From the NCBI GenBank assembly GCA_034440575.1, contig JAOTOL010001191.1, forward strand, positions 124,001-188,000: a stretch of DNA of 64,000 nt, given 5' to 3'. A program made the translations under genes and the position numbers. The notes below the pieces were generated by a model. The model did no database searches. It was given only the letters and a program-made list of their open reading frames with translations, and had not been told where the DNA came from. The DNA comes from Imbricaverruca yamaguchii (lineage: Eukaryota > Arthropoda > Thecostraca > Neoverrucidae). The number at the start of each line of letters is the position of its first letter. Positions within the stretch are counted from its first letter, which is position 1. This document shows, piece after piece, positions 55,951 to 64,000 of the stretch.

Positions 55951-56850
55951 TCAGAAAATTACAATGCATTGGACTTGAAGGACCCCTTCTTAGAATACTA
56001 AAACCATACCTTAGAAATATATATCAGGAAACTAAAGTACATGAGACTCTATCTGAACCAGAATTAATTGATATAGGTGTTCCTCAGGGTTCCATTCTGG
56101 GGCCATTATTATTCATCATATATATAAACGACTTGCCCAGAATTTCGAATGAAGTAAATATGTACCTTTTTGCTGATAACACAGCAATTATTGTTCGGGC
56201 AAAAAGAATAGATGAATTACAGAATAAAATTAATTGCATTGTTCCGGAACTAACACAATAGTTCCAAGCAAATAGGATGCCATTGAATATAGGGAGGACA
56301 AATGACGAAATAGATTCTGGAACTCCCATTAATGACATAAATATAGTGATCAATTATCTCTTTAATCCTTCCCTACTTAAATTACTGCGCTGTGATTTGG
56401 GGCAATAATTATCCCACTAGACTAAGCCAAGTCATTAAATCCCAGAAACGTGCCTTGCGAATTATTGATTACAGATGTTATGCATACCCTACAAATGAAC
56501 TATTTATTAAGTGGAATATTTTGAAGTTCACCGACATGGTGCAAGAACAAAACATATTAATTCTGCACAAATTTGTCAATGACGCATTGCCACATGCTAT
56601 GACTGACTTTTTTTTATATACAACACCTTCTAGTACAAGAATCATTCAACATTTCTCTATACTATTTACCTATCGACAATATAGGCTATATGATATTACT
56701 CACTCTGCTCCAAAATCATCGAACAATGTAATATGCAAAATATTTCCCAGTAGTCAGCAAGTACCAAGGAAAAAAGATGTGCTAAAGAAATGCATTAGAC
56801 ATCACTTTATGGAATTATATAAACCAAAGGAAACTGAAGTCAAACTATAG
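55951..56850 (+). pseudogene. LINE-C reverse transcriptase, C-terminal part
   Basis: Continues the frame from 52622: LQCIGLEGPLLRILKPYL, then IGVPQGSILGPLLFIIYIND (motif B), then MYLFADNTAIIV, where the second aspartate of the FADD box is asparagine. A stop at 56261 follows, then a gap, and a frame from 56392 (IWGNNYPTRLSQVIKSQKRA then LRIIDYRCYAYPTNELF) carries the C-terminal domain to a stop at 56850. The missing aspartate alone would inactivate the polymerase. Confidence 0.85.
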
Positions 56851-56944
56851 CTCATACAATTCCCAAAGGTAGCTTTAAAGGTTGCACCCTGCTAGATTTG
56901 GTATCAGTGTTGATATATGAAAATGTACAAATGTATGTGATCGA

Positions 56945-57520
56945 TTTGACTTTTTTGTGTTTCTTCTTGTGTCAAAGGATATTGGTAGGCTAGTACACAC
57001 CTATGTTATTCTGCGTGAGGCATCTCCATATGAATCTGTTTTCAACATTTCTGTACTCCCCGAACATTTTCATCTTGTGACCCTGGGAACTCTGTGGGCG
57101 TTACTAGCTTGCTATCAGTCCGCGGATTTCCCAGGGTCGCATTTCCTTTCTACTAATTGGTGCTGGTCTATCTGCAAAATGAAAAGAAAAAAAACAGATG
57201 GGTGCAAATTGTATTTATATAATCGCATCAGTTTGCATTGTCCTTTGTATCCCGGAGCACCCTTGTGTTGCCTGCCTTGATCTATGGGCAGCTCACCAAG
57301 GAATGCCACACATTGAAAGATCCAATGAAGGTGCATACAGCCAAAGGAGATAGGCTGCTGCTGCATCTGATATGGGGGACGACAATTGGAGAAAAAAAAC
57401 CTGCATAGCGCCGATAACAATACCAGTCATGAACACGTCGCATGTACAAACATAACTTCCATAATAGCAAAGTAAGCACAACAAATAGAAAATAAGCTAC
57501 GTTATAACATCATTCAATCT
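56945..57520. other. No gene recognised
   Basis: About 575 bp after the LINE-C 3' end; short frames only. Confidence 0.3.
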
Positions 57521-57529
57521 ATTCAGCTC

Positions 57530-57761
57530 GGTGTGCACATATTACAGAAAAGGATACTTTGGAGGTAATAGAAGTCGCTCAGATTGGACCATCTGGAGTG
57601 GGCGTATGAAACGTCACATAGTGACAGGGATTGCATATGCCAAAATCGACGTCTACGCTTCTCGTCACGACCGAGGCAAGAGAGCAGGACATGGGCCACA
57701 GACAGACAAAAGGGCGGATCATTCTGGGCACCGTAGTGCATCATGACCACATAGCAGGTGA
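57530..57761 (+). other. Splice-bounded segment, unidentified
   Basis: The segment follows ATATTACAG and ends at CAG|GTGAGA near 57761, both good splice signals. One frame (57531-57746) is open for 71 codons but stops just before the donor, and a second frame carries KDTLEVIEVAQIGPSGVGV. The frames do not fit one exon, so this may be a decayed exon. A minus-strand frame of 75 codons overlaps it. Confidence 0.25.
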
Positions 57762-57961
57762 GAGCGAGTGGCGTATTTTTCGCCAGTGCCCATAACGTTA
57801 TTTAGTCTCGCCTATTCTTAAGGAAGCACGAACTCATTTTCAAGACTATGCTTAATCATTTTCAGTGTATGAGCAGGAACAACTAATTTACGACATGCGA
57901 CAGGCAATAGTTCAAACACAAGAAATATAAAGTTGTAATACTCTTTTAAACGATACTGGCT

Positions 57962-58201
57962 TTAAAAAAAAAGGTAGTTATGGTGATACCGGCGATCGCG
58001 TTGAACAAGCCTAAATCGTATTCCAGGTAAGGTCGAAACAAGCTTTACAAGCAGCTTGGTTGGTTGTGGCTTTAAGACACATTCAACAGCCGAGGTCAAA
58101 TGGCGTTCCCTGACTTTCACCCTGGCAGGAATGTCAGGCACCGCGGGGAATCCATTATTACGAGCTTCTATAATATAAACTGGTATTGCATGCCATATCA
58201 C
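57962..58201 (-). other. Unidentified open frame that looks protein-like
   Basis: A minus-strand frame of 79 codons with a balanced composition (PAVPDIPARVKVRERHLTSA, then VECVLKPQPTKLLVKLVS). No family is recognised. It lies just before a repeat that is inverted at 59530-59771 and could be part of a mobile element. Confidence 0.3.
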
Positions 58202-58420
58202 ATTATAGGCAATCCCTTTACCTAAAATTTAATTGCGAAATGTCTGTGTATCAGAATCACTTATCGAGAGCATGCACATGCTAGAAATAAACAAGATACT
58301 CTTGGAAGGGAGACACGAAGACTTCATAAGCATGCGTTAAGGAGCAGGAAGTCGATACTTCTAGGAGAAGTATGTCAATTGAGTGTTCAGAAAGTGGTAT
58401 ATTCCACCCTTTTCCGTGAA
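58185..58420 (+). repeat. Inverted pair, left copy
   Basis: Matches the reverse complement of 59530-59771 (for example GAGTGTTCAGAAAGTGGTATATTCCACC). Translation in both shows IGNPLP...LIxSMxHAxYKQ-like text, best kept at 59771-59580 (minus). About 1.1 kb with a SINE and CR1 pieces separates the copies. Confidence 0.65.
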
Positions 58421-58499
58421 TAATTTATCACTGGTGTGGAGGACTGTGCCTTAAGCGTCAAGTGAATGTTGCCGTCTAGCAACATGTTGGGGTAGATAG

Positions 58500-58790
58500 A
58501 TACTTTGGAACTGGGATACAGTATTGGATGGGTGTATCAATCACTCAATCCATGCAGGTGATATGACAGATCAAGTGAATGGGGCCAGATATTTTGAGAT
58601 AGATAGGTGGGTATTGACGGGCCAGTAAGGTGTCAGTAGAGACTTTGCTTAGAATTTAGGGTGGTTAGGGTGTTGAGTATCTTTTCGTCCCGGTTTATAG
58701 TGTCTTCCCTTCCCTTTCCATGTTCAACCCATATGGGCCTCTGTGGCTCATATTAAGTCTGAACACTTTATGACCTATATGCAACCTATT
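58500..58790 (+). mobile_element. CR1-like 3' end, degenerate
   Basis: Ends in GGGCCTCTGTGGCTCATATTAAGTCT and CACTTTATGACC (58735-58775), the same 3' signature as at 60385 and 60675. The preceding text is a decayed 3' UTR. Confidence 0.5.
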
Positions 58791-58849
58791 CAGAATATAA
58801 TGTATTGACATAGGTCCTATACCTAGAGGTAAGGTGGTTTATGTTAGCT

Positions 58850-59010
58850 GTTTTCATGATGCGTCCAACTGATAGGTTGCATGGCATAGATAATCTGTCA
58901 CACCGGCTGGTCGCGGGTGGATTCAATAATTACGCTGGTTGTGGAATTTGAACCCATGATCTTACAGCCAAGAGTCCAACTCCCTGCTGACTGAGCTACC
59001 GCGATCCCTA
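58850..59010 (-). mobile_element. tRNA-derived SINE (family 2), minus copy, Lys-like head
   Basis: The minus strand begins GGGATCGCGGTAGCTCAGTC (A box), then GGACTCTTGGCTGTAAGATC like a tRNA-Lys anticodon arm, then ATGGGTTCAAATTCCAC (B box). The body TCCACCCGCGACCAGCCGGTGTGA and ATGCAACCTATCAGTTGGACGCATC matches the plus copy at 52870. The absence of a matching 3' acceptor strand rules out a tRNA gene. Confidence 0.7.
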
Positions 59011-59149
59011 CCTAGAAAGAGATATAGATATGCTAGAAAATGTGTAGTGCAAAGCTACTAGGCTGATCAGTTGACCATGAAAATTATAATATTAGAGAGG
59101 CTCATTGCATTAGATATGTACTCATTCAAGTAAAGGAGACTAATGGGTG

Positions 59150-59300
59150 ACTTGAATGAAATGGAGAGTCAAGGTGCAGGATATTTAAATGCCAATACTT
59201 TTTCAGTCAATCCATGATTCGTCAATGGAATAGGTAACCTCCTGATGCAGTGAGAAGTTCCTCATTGAATTAATGAACACAAATTCATAGGCAAAAAAAA
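59150..59300 (+). pseudogene. CR1 ORF2 C-terminus remnant
   Basis: The translation IRQWNR-PPDAVRSSSLN matches the CR1 C-terminal block WNxLPxxVVxSxSLN, with stops. No more of the element is seen here. Confidence 0.45.
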
Positions 59301-59529
59301 AATCAGTTATCACAGGATTGTCAGACACCAAATTAGCTTAATGTAAATTGCAAGTTATATGTCAGACTGGATGTTAAAGCCAATTATGAAGGTATGCTTT
59401 TATCCTTAACAGCATCTGGATTTTGTCAGCTCCAGTTAGTTATTAGAACTTTAGGGGGCAATGACAACATAGGTCATGTAGCACCATTTTTTTGGCAACT
59501 CTAGGTGACAGTTAAAGAGTGATAAATTA

Positions 59530-59771
59530 TTAGTGAGATATGGTGGAATATACCACTTTCTGAACACTCAAAAACATCCTTATTCAAGAAGTATTGACAT
59601 CCTGCTCCTTGCTGCACACTTATGAATTATTCTTGTCCCCATTCTAACAGCCTCTTGTTTATAAGTAGCATGTGCCATGCTCTTGATAAGGAATGGCGGT
59701 GCAAACATTTTCCATACATGAACATCTCGCAATGCAATTTCAGGTAAAGGATTACCTATAATATATGACAT
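59530..59771 (-). repeat. Inverted pair, right copy
   Basis: Reverse complement of 58185-58420. It keeps a 63-codon minus-strand frame (IGNPLPEIALRDVHVWKMF then IKSMAHATYKQEAVRMGTRI). No family is recognised; it may be a fragment of a transposon protein. Confidence 0.6.
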
Positions 59772-59979
59772 TCAATGCTAGTTATAGCATAGTTTTTATT
59801 CTCCCTACCCAGAATCTCTTCTTAAATTATGAATATCAAAACAATTGATAAAGGTACAGTAGTAAGTGCCTACACCACATGCTCAAATCGAAGTCTGAAA
59901 GGCGTCAAAAGCATTTTAAATGACACTAATTCCATGGGAAAATTTCTACATCTTACTGGGCTAGGTTCAACATCTCACA

Positions 59980-60430
59980 CCTAACAAAAAAACATTAATT
60001 TAACCCTACATTTAAGAGACAATAGGTATTCAGTGAAAGGATTGTTGATCAGTGGAATGGACTGTCTGCTGATGTGGGGATTTCCTCATTGAATGTGTTT
60101 AAAAATAGGGTGAACAATTTTTTAGACACAAAAATCTTGTTCTGGTTTGCATGGCACATACCCCTTTAAGCAGGCATGGATGCAGTTGGCAAATTATTGA
60201 TAAGACATTCAATCCACATGTGTTAAGAGAGATCAGGGGAATAGGGCTGGATAGGTAGAGTGGATAAGCATGACAGGCATGTGGGATATTGGAGGACTGG
60301 TTTCTTCAGGATGTGGGTTGGTTGAGGTGTGTCTTTTTGCCACGCTTGTGGTGTCTTCTATTTACAGACTTAAATGGATGGGCCCTTGTGTCTCTTATTA
60401 AGTCTAAACTCTTTATAAGTTTATAAAGGG
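59980..60430 (+). mobile_element. CR1-like 3' end with ORF2 C-terminus
   Basis: FSERIVDQWNGLSADVGISS then LNVFKNRVNNFL (60030-60130) is the CR1 C-terminal block. The 3' UTR ends GGGCCCTTGTGTCTCTTATT then AAGTCTAAACTCTTTATAAG at 60385-60425. Confidence 0.6.
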
Positions 60431-60559
60431 TGTACTTAGCAATGGATGCAATACCTTCCTTTTGGATTTGATACTGATGAGGTTGTCTGTGGTAGCACAA
60501 TGGGTATGATGGGAGGAGTTTGTAACTGTTGAGTGTGCCATGCAATAGCAAGTGAATGG

Positions 60560-60720
60560 TGCTAGTTAGGCTGTGATATATGACTTCCTAGGAACTTGAG
60601 ATAAGGGATTGACTGGGGTAAGAGAATGCACATTTCTAGTACCTTTTCTAGATAGGCTTAACCCAGATGGGCCCACGTGGCTCTTATTAAGCCTTAACAC
60701 TTTATGACTTAAGTGGCTAG
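60560..60720 (+). mobile_element. CR1-like 3' end, short
   Basis: GGGCCCACGTGGCTCTTATT then AAGCCTTAACACTTTATGAC (60675-60712), the same 3' signature as the preceding copies, without coding sequence. Confidence 0.55.
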
Positions 60721-60724
60721 TTTA

Positions 60725-61955
60725 TTTTGTTTGCTCAAGCTGTGACCTGGCACTTAACCAAGACATGCAGAATCAGTTACAGTACTTATATAGCTAGAAC
60801 AGCCTGGTGTGCATATAGCTGCTTATTGCACGAAATGCATCCAATGTTCTGTTGGAATTTGTAATCATCAATGGCAAGATTATTTTTAATCATAGAAAAC
60901 TGAGGATAATTTCCTTCAAGCTTGAGCTGCCAGAATCTCAGCTTGCATTTTCCAGTGAACCTTGAGCACTGTCCCACAGATCCTAAATAGGATCATGCAA
61001 AATAGCTCCATCAGAAAACATTACGATCCAACTTTCAAATGGGAAAAACCAGAGGATGATTTGCCACAATTAAACTTTTAGATAACAAAAACAGCAACAT
61101 CCTATTTTTTTAACCATGTGTGCATCACCTACATGCTGCTTACCAGCTCGCACATTAACTTTAGCTCCAGTCGTGGGGATGTGTACCCAAAATAAACACT
61201 TAAGGTTGGTGAATTTTACTTCAGGCACAATATGGCACTTGAAGAAAAAATCATGTAGAAGCATGTTTTTAAACAGAACTAAATTAATGTGACCATTAAT
61301 TTCTGCTGCAAATGAGATTCCAGTTTACTAAAGTCTTTGAAAATTTAATTGTGCTTTAAGGAAACCAACTTCAATCGTTTGATTTTGTTTTCAAATGCAA
61401 TGTTTATGAGCATGGTTAACCTGGTGTGACTGCTTATTTACTGTGCAAATGCTTAGTTTTCAGTTAGAAGGCAAAATTACACCAAAAAGAGGCTTTAAGT
61501 TGGTCACTCCCTTCCTAATATCTGAAAGAGACTGAAACAACCTACATTGATGTATGGGTGCCTATGGCTGTAGGCAATGTGCCTTGTCACAAATTGAAGA
61601 AACTTAGCATTGCCCACATGGTGTTGACCAAGAAATATGTATAAAAAACTTCATTGGTGGCATCCCTTGCCATTGAATTCAGACATTCCACCGCACCCAC
61701 CTTTGCCTACATTCATGGGTCTTGTTTCTATATTTTTTAAGGAGAAAGTGCCGCCCTCAATGCTGGCTTTGGCCCCAGTTGATTTCAGTCTCTAGTATTG
61801 AGACCCATGGAGATTGCAGTCCAATCATATCGGTCCGACCATTGTCTTCATGCATTGCCCCCCACCCACTATTTTCAAAAATCAGAATCAAGATTCCTGC
61901 CTACATAGGTACTTAATTACATAAATAAAACTGAAAAGTAACCAAAGTGGGCAGC
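60725..61955. other. No gene recognised (possible first intron of minus-strand gene)
   Basis: Downstream of the possible exon at 61960-62133 on its strand. No further exon was found. AT-rich. Confidence 0.3.
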
Positions 61956-61959
61956 TTAC

Positions 61960-62133
61960 CATAGCTTCAGCCATTTCTTGTTCACGTTCTAGGAGGGCTG
62001 AGTGATCGTCTTTCGCCCCGAAGTTAGCACAACACGAGATGATCCCGCACAACTGAAAATAGCAATATGGCGCCGGTTCGGAACTCATGAAAATGGCGTT
62101 CCGTAACACAAATATTCCAACCGTAGTACACAT
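61960..62133 (-). CDS. Possible first coding exon of an unidentified gene
   Basis: Minus strand. An ATG at 62133, with a second in-frame ATG at 62088, opens a frame that is open to a good donor (GCTATG|GTAAGC, 61959-61954). From the second ATG it reads MSSEPAPYCYFQLCGIISCC then ANFGAKDDHSALLEREQEMA and EAM: a Cys-rich hydrophobic start that could be lipid-modified, then a charged helix. No family is recognised. A promoter-like block lies just upstream. The start choice is uncertain. Confidence 0.35.
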
Positions 62134-62154
62134 GAGCCCACACTAAGCACAGGA

Positions 62155-62245
62155 ATTACGTGTTTATGACGTCACGACTATTGTGAGTTCAGTGATGCTG
62201 TGCTGCTATTGGCTGCCAATGTGCTGCCATCTTGCAATTTGTACC
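62155..62245 (-). promoter_or_regulatory. Promoter-like block with CCAAT and CRE palindrome
   Basis: On the minus strand, CCAAT (in GGCAGCCAATAGCAG, near 62208) and a perfect cAMP-response palindrome TGACGTCA (62167-62174) lie 35-80 bases before the ATG at 62133. CCAAT and CRE are common proximal elements of TATA-less animal promoters. No TATA box is seen. Confidence 0.4.
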
Positions 62246-62249
62246 TGCT

Positions 62250-62640
62250 GTGTCCAAAAGCACAATCAGGTCGTGTTATTACGACCCGAAAATGAAAACA
62301 CGATGGAAAGCACAGTGTGGACGTGCTGATGACACGGCACTGCTATGCTTTCATCCTTGACACGCTCACCTTGTGCTCATTTGTTTTCAGGGCAGATTAC
62401 CCCAATAGCCATAGCATGTGTGAAGTTCACACAGATATACTTACCTCCCCCTCCGCTATTAGAATTCGTACATGGGCTTACCTTGGAGGTGGAAAGCTGC
62501 CAGTACCTACACTGCGAAGCATTTCCAATGATTCTGGCATCAAACTACAGCCCATGATACGTGAAGATCCTCACACCGCCCCCTATCATAGCACTTCATA
62601 CACTTATATTCTCGGAATATAGGAAGAAGAATTATCAAAT
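62250..62640. repeat. Short segment resembling the dyad-rich repeat family
   Basis: Contains GCACAATCAGGTCGTGTTAT, several short CAC/GTG dyads, CATAGCATGTGTGAAGTTCA (compare 40735) and GATTCTGGCATCAAACTACAGC (compare 40938). It is probably a diverged copy of the element whose arms lie at 1-775 and 41170-41941. Confidence 0.4.
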
Positions 62641-62659
62641 TTAAATGCCTGTGAAGTGT

Positions 62660-64000
62660 GAGAAAAGTTAAAATCTTACTTGAAGGAAATTCAGATTAGA
62701 CATGTCCCCCAAAAACAAAGACGCAAAAGAAGGGTATGAAAGCCAGCATGGCTTACACCAGACTTGATAAAAGCAATTTAGGCTAAGAAAACTGCATTTA
62801 GAGTGTTTAAAGAAGCTTGAAATGTCGTTAATCTAAACGCGTATCGAAAAGCTAGAGACACTGTGACGCAAAAAACCAGAGCAGCAAAGCGAGCAAAAGA
62901 ACTGGATTGAGCTAGGAACTGTAATGGGGACAGTAAAAAGTTATTTAGTGTCTACAAGCTGAGTAAAGTGTCTAGTACAATTGGTCCACTGGAGGTAAAT
63001 GGGACTACATTGGGAGAGGATAGTGAGATGGTTGAGGAGCTGAGCAAGCAGTTTAAATCAATGTTTACATTGGAAGATATGACCGTACTGCCGACCGTGA
63101 CTTAGTGGAGTCCCCCAGGGGTCAGTACTAGGGCCATTACTGTTCATTATATTTGTAAATAACATTGAAAGTGGCCTAAGCAGTAAAGTTTTGAAATTTG
63201 CAGATGATTTGAAGGTCTTTAGGGCAATAACAGGTCAGGATGAGCATATCTCGCTGCAAAAAGACTTAGACGAACTTGTGAAGTGGTCCGAAGAATGGCA
63301 AATGAAATTTAACTTTGATAAGTACAAAATCATGCATGTAGGTAAGCAGCATACGAAGGCCCCATACTTGATGGGTGGCCAAGTGCTATCAGTGACTCAA
63401 CAGGAGAAGGATTTAGGTGTTATTCTAAACACAAAATTGGGGGCATCAGAACAGACCAAGGAAGCCAGGAAGAAGGCACTGAGAATGCTCGGGGCAATAA
63501 ATAGGAATGTATCATACAGAAGTGAGGAAGTGATCAGGAAGCTTTACTGTGCATACGTCAGGCCACGTTTGGAATACTGCATCCAAGCTTGGTCTCCTAG
63601 CTATGAAAAAGATTGTTGGCTTTTAGAGAGAGTACAAAAGAGGGCTACAAAAATGGTTGGTGGCATAAGCAGCCTGGCATATGAGGAAAGATTGAAGAAA
63701 TTGAATATGTTTTCACTTAGATATAGAAGGCTGAGAGGAGATCTCATCGAGGTCTTTAAATTTGTCAATGGTCTGGAGAGGGGATACCTTGGGGAAATGT
63801 TTGAATTTAACAGAAATGATGCAATTAGAGGTCATAAATTCAACATTAAAATTAACCACAGCAGAACAAGGTTAAGGCAAACTTTCTTCACCAACAGGGT
63901 AGTGGAACACTGGAACCAGCTGCCAGAAAACATCGTCAGTAGCAGCACATTGAACATCTTGAAAAACAGCATAGACAATCATTATAAGAATAGAGGGCTT
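62660..64000 (+). mobile_element. CR1 LINE, runs off the right window edge
   Basis: Begins with an EN-RT linker in broken frames (AYRKARDTVTQKTRAAKRAK, then KLFSVYKLSKVSSTIGPLEV, up to about 63095). It then jumps straight into RT motif B, so RT motifs 1-A are deleted. The remainder is closely similar to the CR1 remnant at 48925-49435. The 3' UTR lies outside the window. Confidence 0.85.
63101..64000 (+). CDS. CR1 ORF2 C-terminal part: RT motifs B-E and C-terminal domain, open to window edge
   Basis: Exactly 300 codons without a stop from 63101 to 64000, after a TGA at 63098. It contains GVPQGSVLGPLLFIIFVNNI (motif B), LKFADDLKVF (motif C with both catalytic aspartates), EKDLGVILNTKLG (motif D/E region), YCAYVRPRLEYCIQAWSPSY, LLERVQKRATKM, SLRYRRLRGDLIEVFKFVNG and FFTNRVVEHWNQLPENIVSS, in the order of CR1-clade ORF2. 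The absence of stops over 900 bp is unusual in this window and implies a young copy. The upstream deletion removes motif A, so this copy is still dead on its own. Confidence 0.9.

Larger units (their letters stand above)
50580..56940 (+). mobile_element. LINE-C (CR1/L2-like) split by a hAT element
   Basis: One non-LTR retrotransposon copy in two pieces: 50580-52622 (5' end, endonuclease, RT motifs up to A) and 55951 to about 56940 (RT motif B onward, C-terminus, 3' end). The frame around motif A (FDTVSTEI) continues exactly with LQCIGLEGPLLRIL once the inserted DNA and one target copy are ignored. Stops and lost catalytic residues show that it is dead. No RNase H domain follows. Confidence 0.9.

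Noticed and set aside
62320..62345. Hammerhead ribozyme core (CTGATGA)
   Set aside because: The required GAAA and cleavage-site segments with stems could not be placed around it.

Overview
This is a stretch of animal nuclear DNA, low in genes and packed with decayed transposable elements. There are no bacterial-style operons. Candidate host exons are short and bounded by GT/AG-type splice signals. The best clue to the organism is a block of CCTAA pentamers (the arthropod TTAGG telomere motif) at about 40.3-40.5 kb, together with a pseudogene whose conserved blocks recall an uncharacterised repetitive arthropod protein family. I therefore favour an arthropod, but the evidence is indirect and I cannot name a genus.

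Layout. 1-775 is one arm of a roughly 775-bp repeat full of short dyads; its inverted partner lies at 41170-41941, about 41 kb away. 776-6230 holds two head-to-head pieces of one RNase H-bearing non-LTR retrotransposon (LINE-A). 6600-12400 is a minus-strand series of pieces of a related LINE (LINE-B): an ORF2 lacking its catalytic core, then an ORF1 with zinc knuckles, then another 5' end. 12.4-15.5 kb holds nothing recognisable except short repeats. 15.5-25.15 kb contains three copies of a TTAA-flanked terminal-inverted-repeat element, a tRNA-derived SINE, a pseudogene of the uncharacterised arthropod family, and a Harbinger-like element with a palindromic CCTACCTAGGTAGG minisatellite. 25.15-35.4 kb is mostly anonymous, with a 341-bp hAT miniature element, three minisatellites and some GC-rich patches.

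At 35.47-35.59 kb (minus) lies a 124-bp exon of an SLC7-type amino-acid transporter. Beside it is a giant imperfect palindrome (35.95-37.11 kb), and then another LINE-B 5' end. 38-41 kb is repeats: a GC-rich nested hairpin, GTCA tetranucleotides and TTAGG-like pentamers. 42.4-47.2 kb carries three spliced-looking minus-strand exons of unidentified host genes. 47.9-49.4 kb is an internally deleted CR1-like LINE. 50.6-56.9 kb is a CR1/L2-like LINE (LINE-C) split by a 3,320-bp hAT element with a perfect 8-bp target duplication; the LINE reading frame continues exactly across it. 58-60.7 kb is a pile of CR1 3' ends and a SINE. About 62 kb has a possible promoter and first exon on the minus strand. 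From 62.7 kb to the right edge is another CR1, whose last 300 codons are fully open and run off the window.

I found no complete, intact autonomous element and no clearly new molecular system. The most unusual structures are the giant palindrome, the distant dyad-rich inverted arms, and the TTAA element carrying paired AGGTCA half-sites in DR4 spacing. All coordinates of degenerate elements are approximate unless the ends are marked by TIR/TSD or splice sites.
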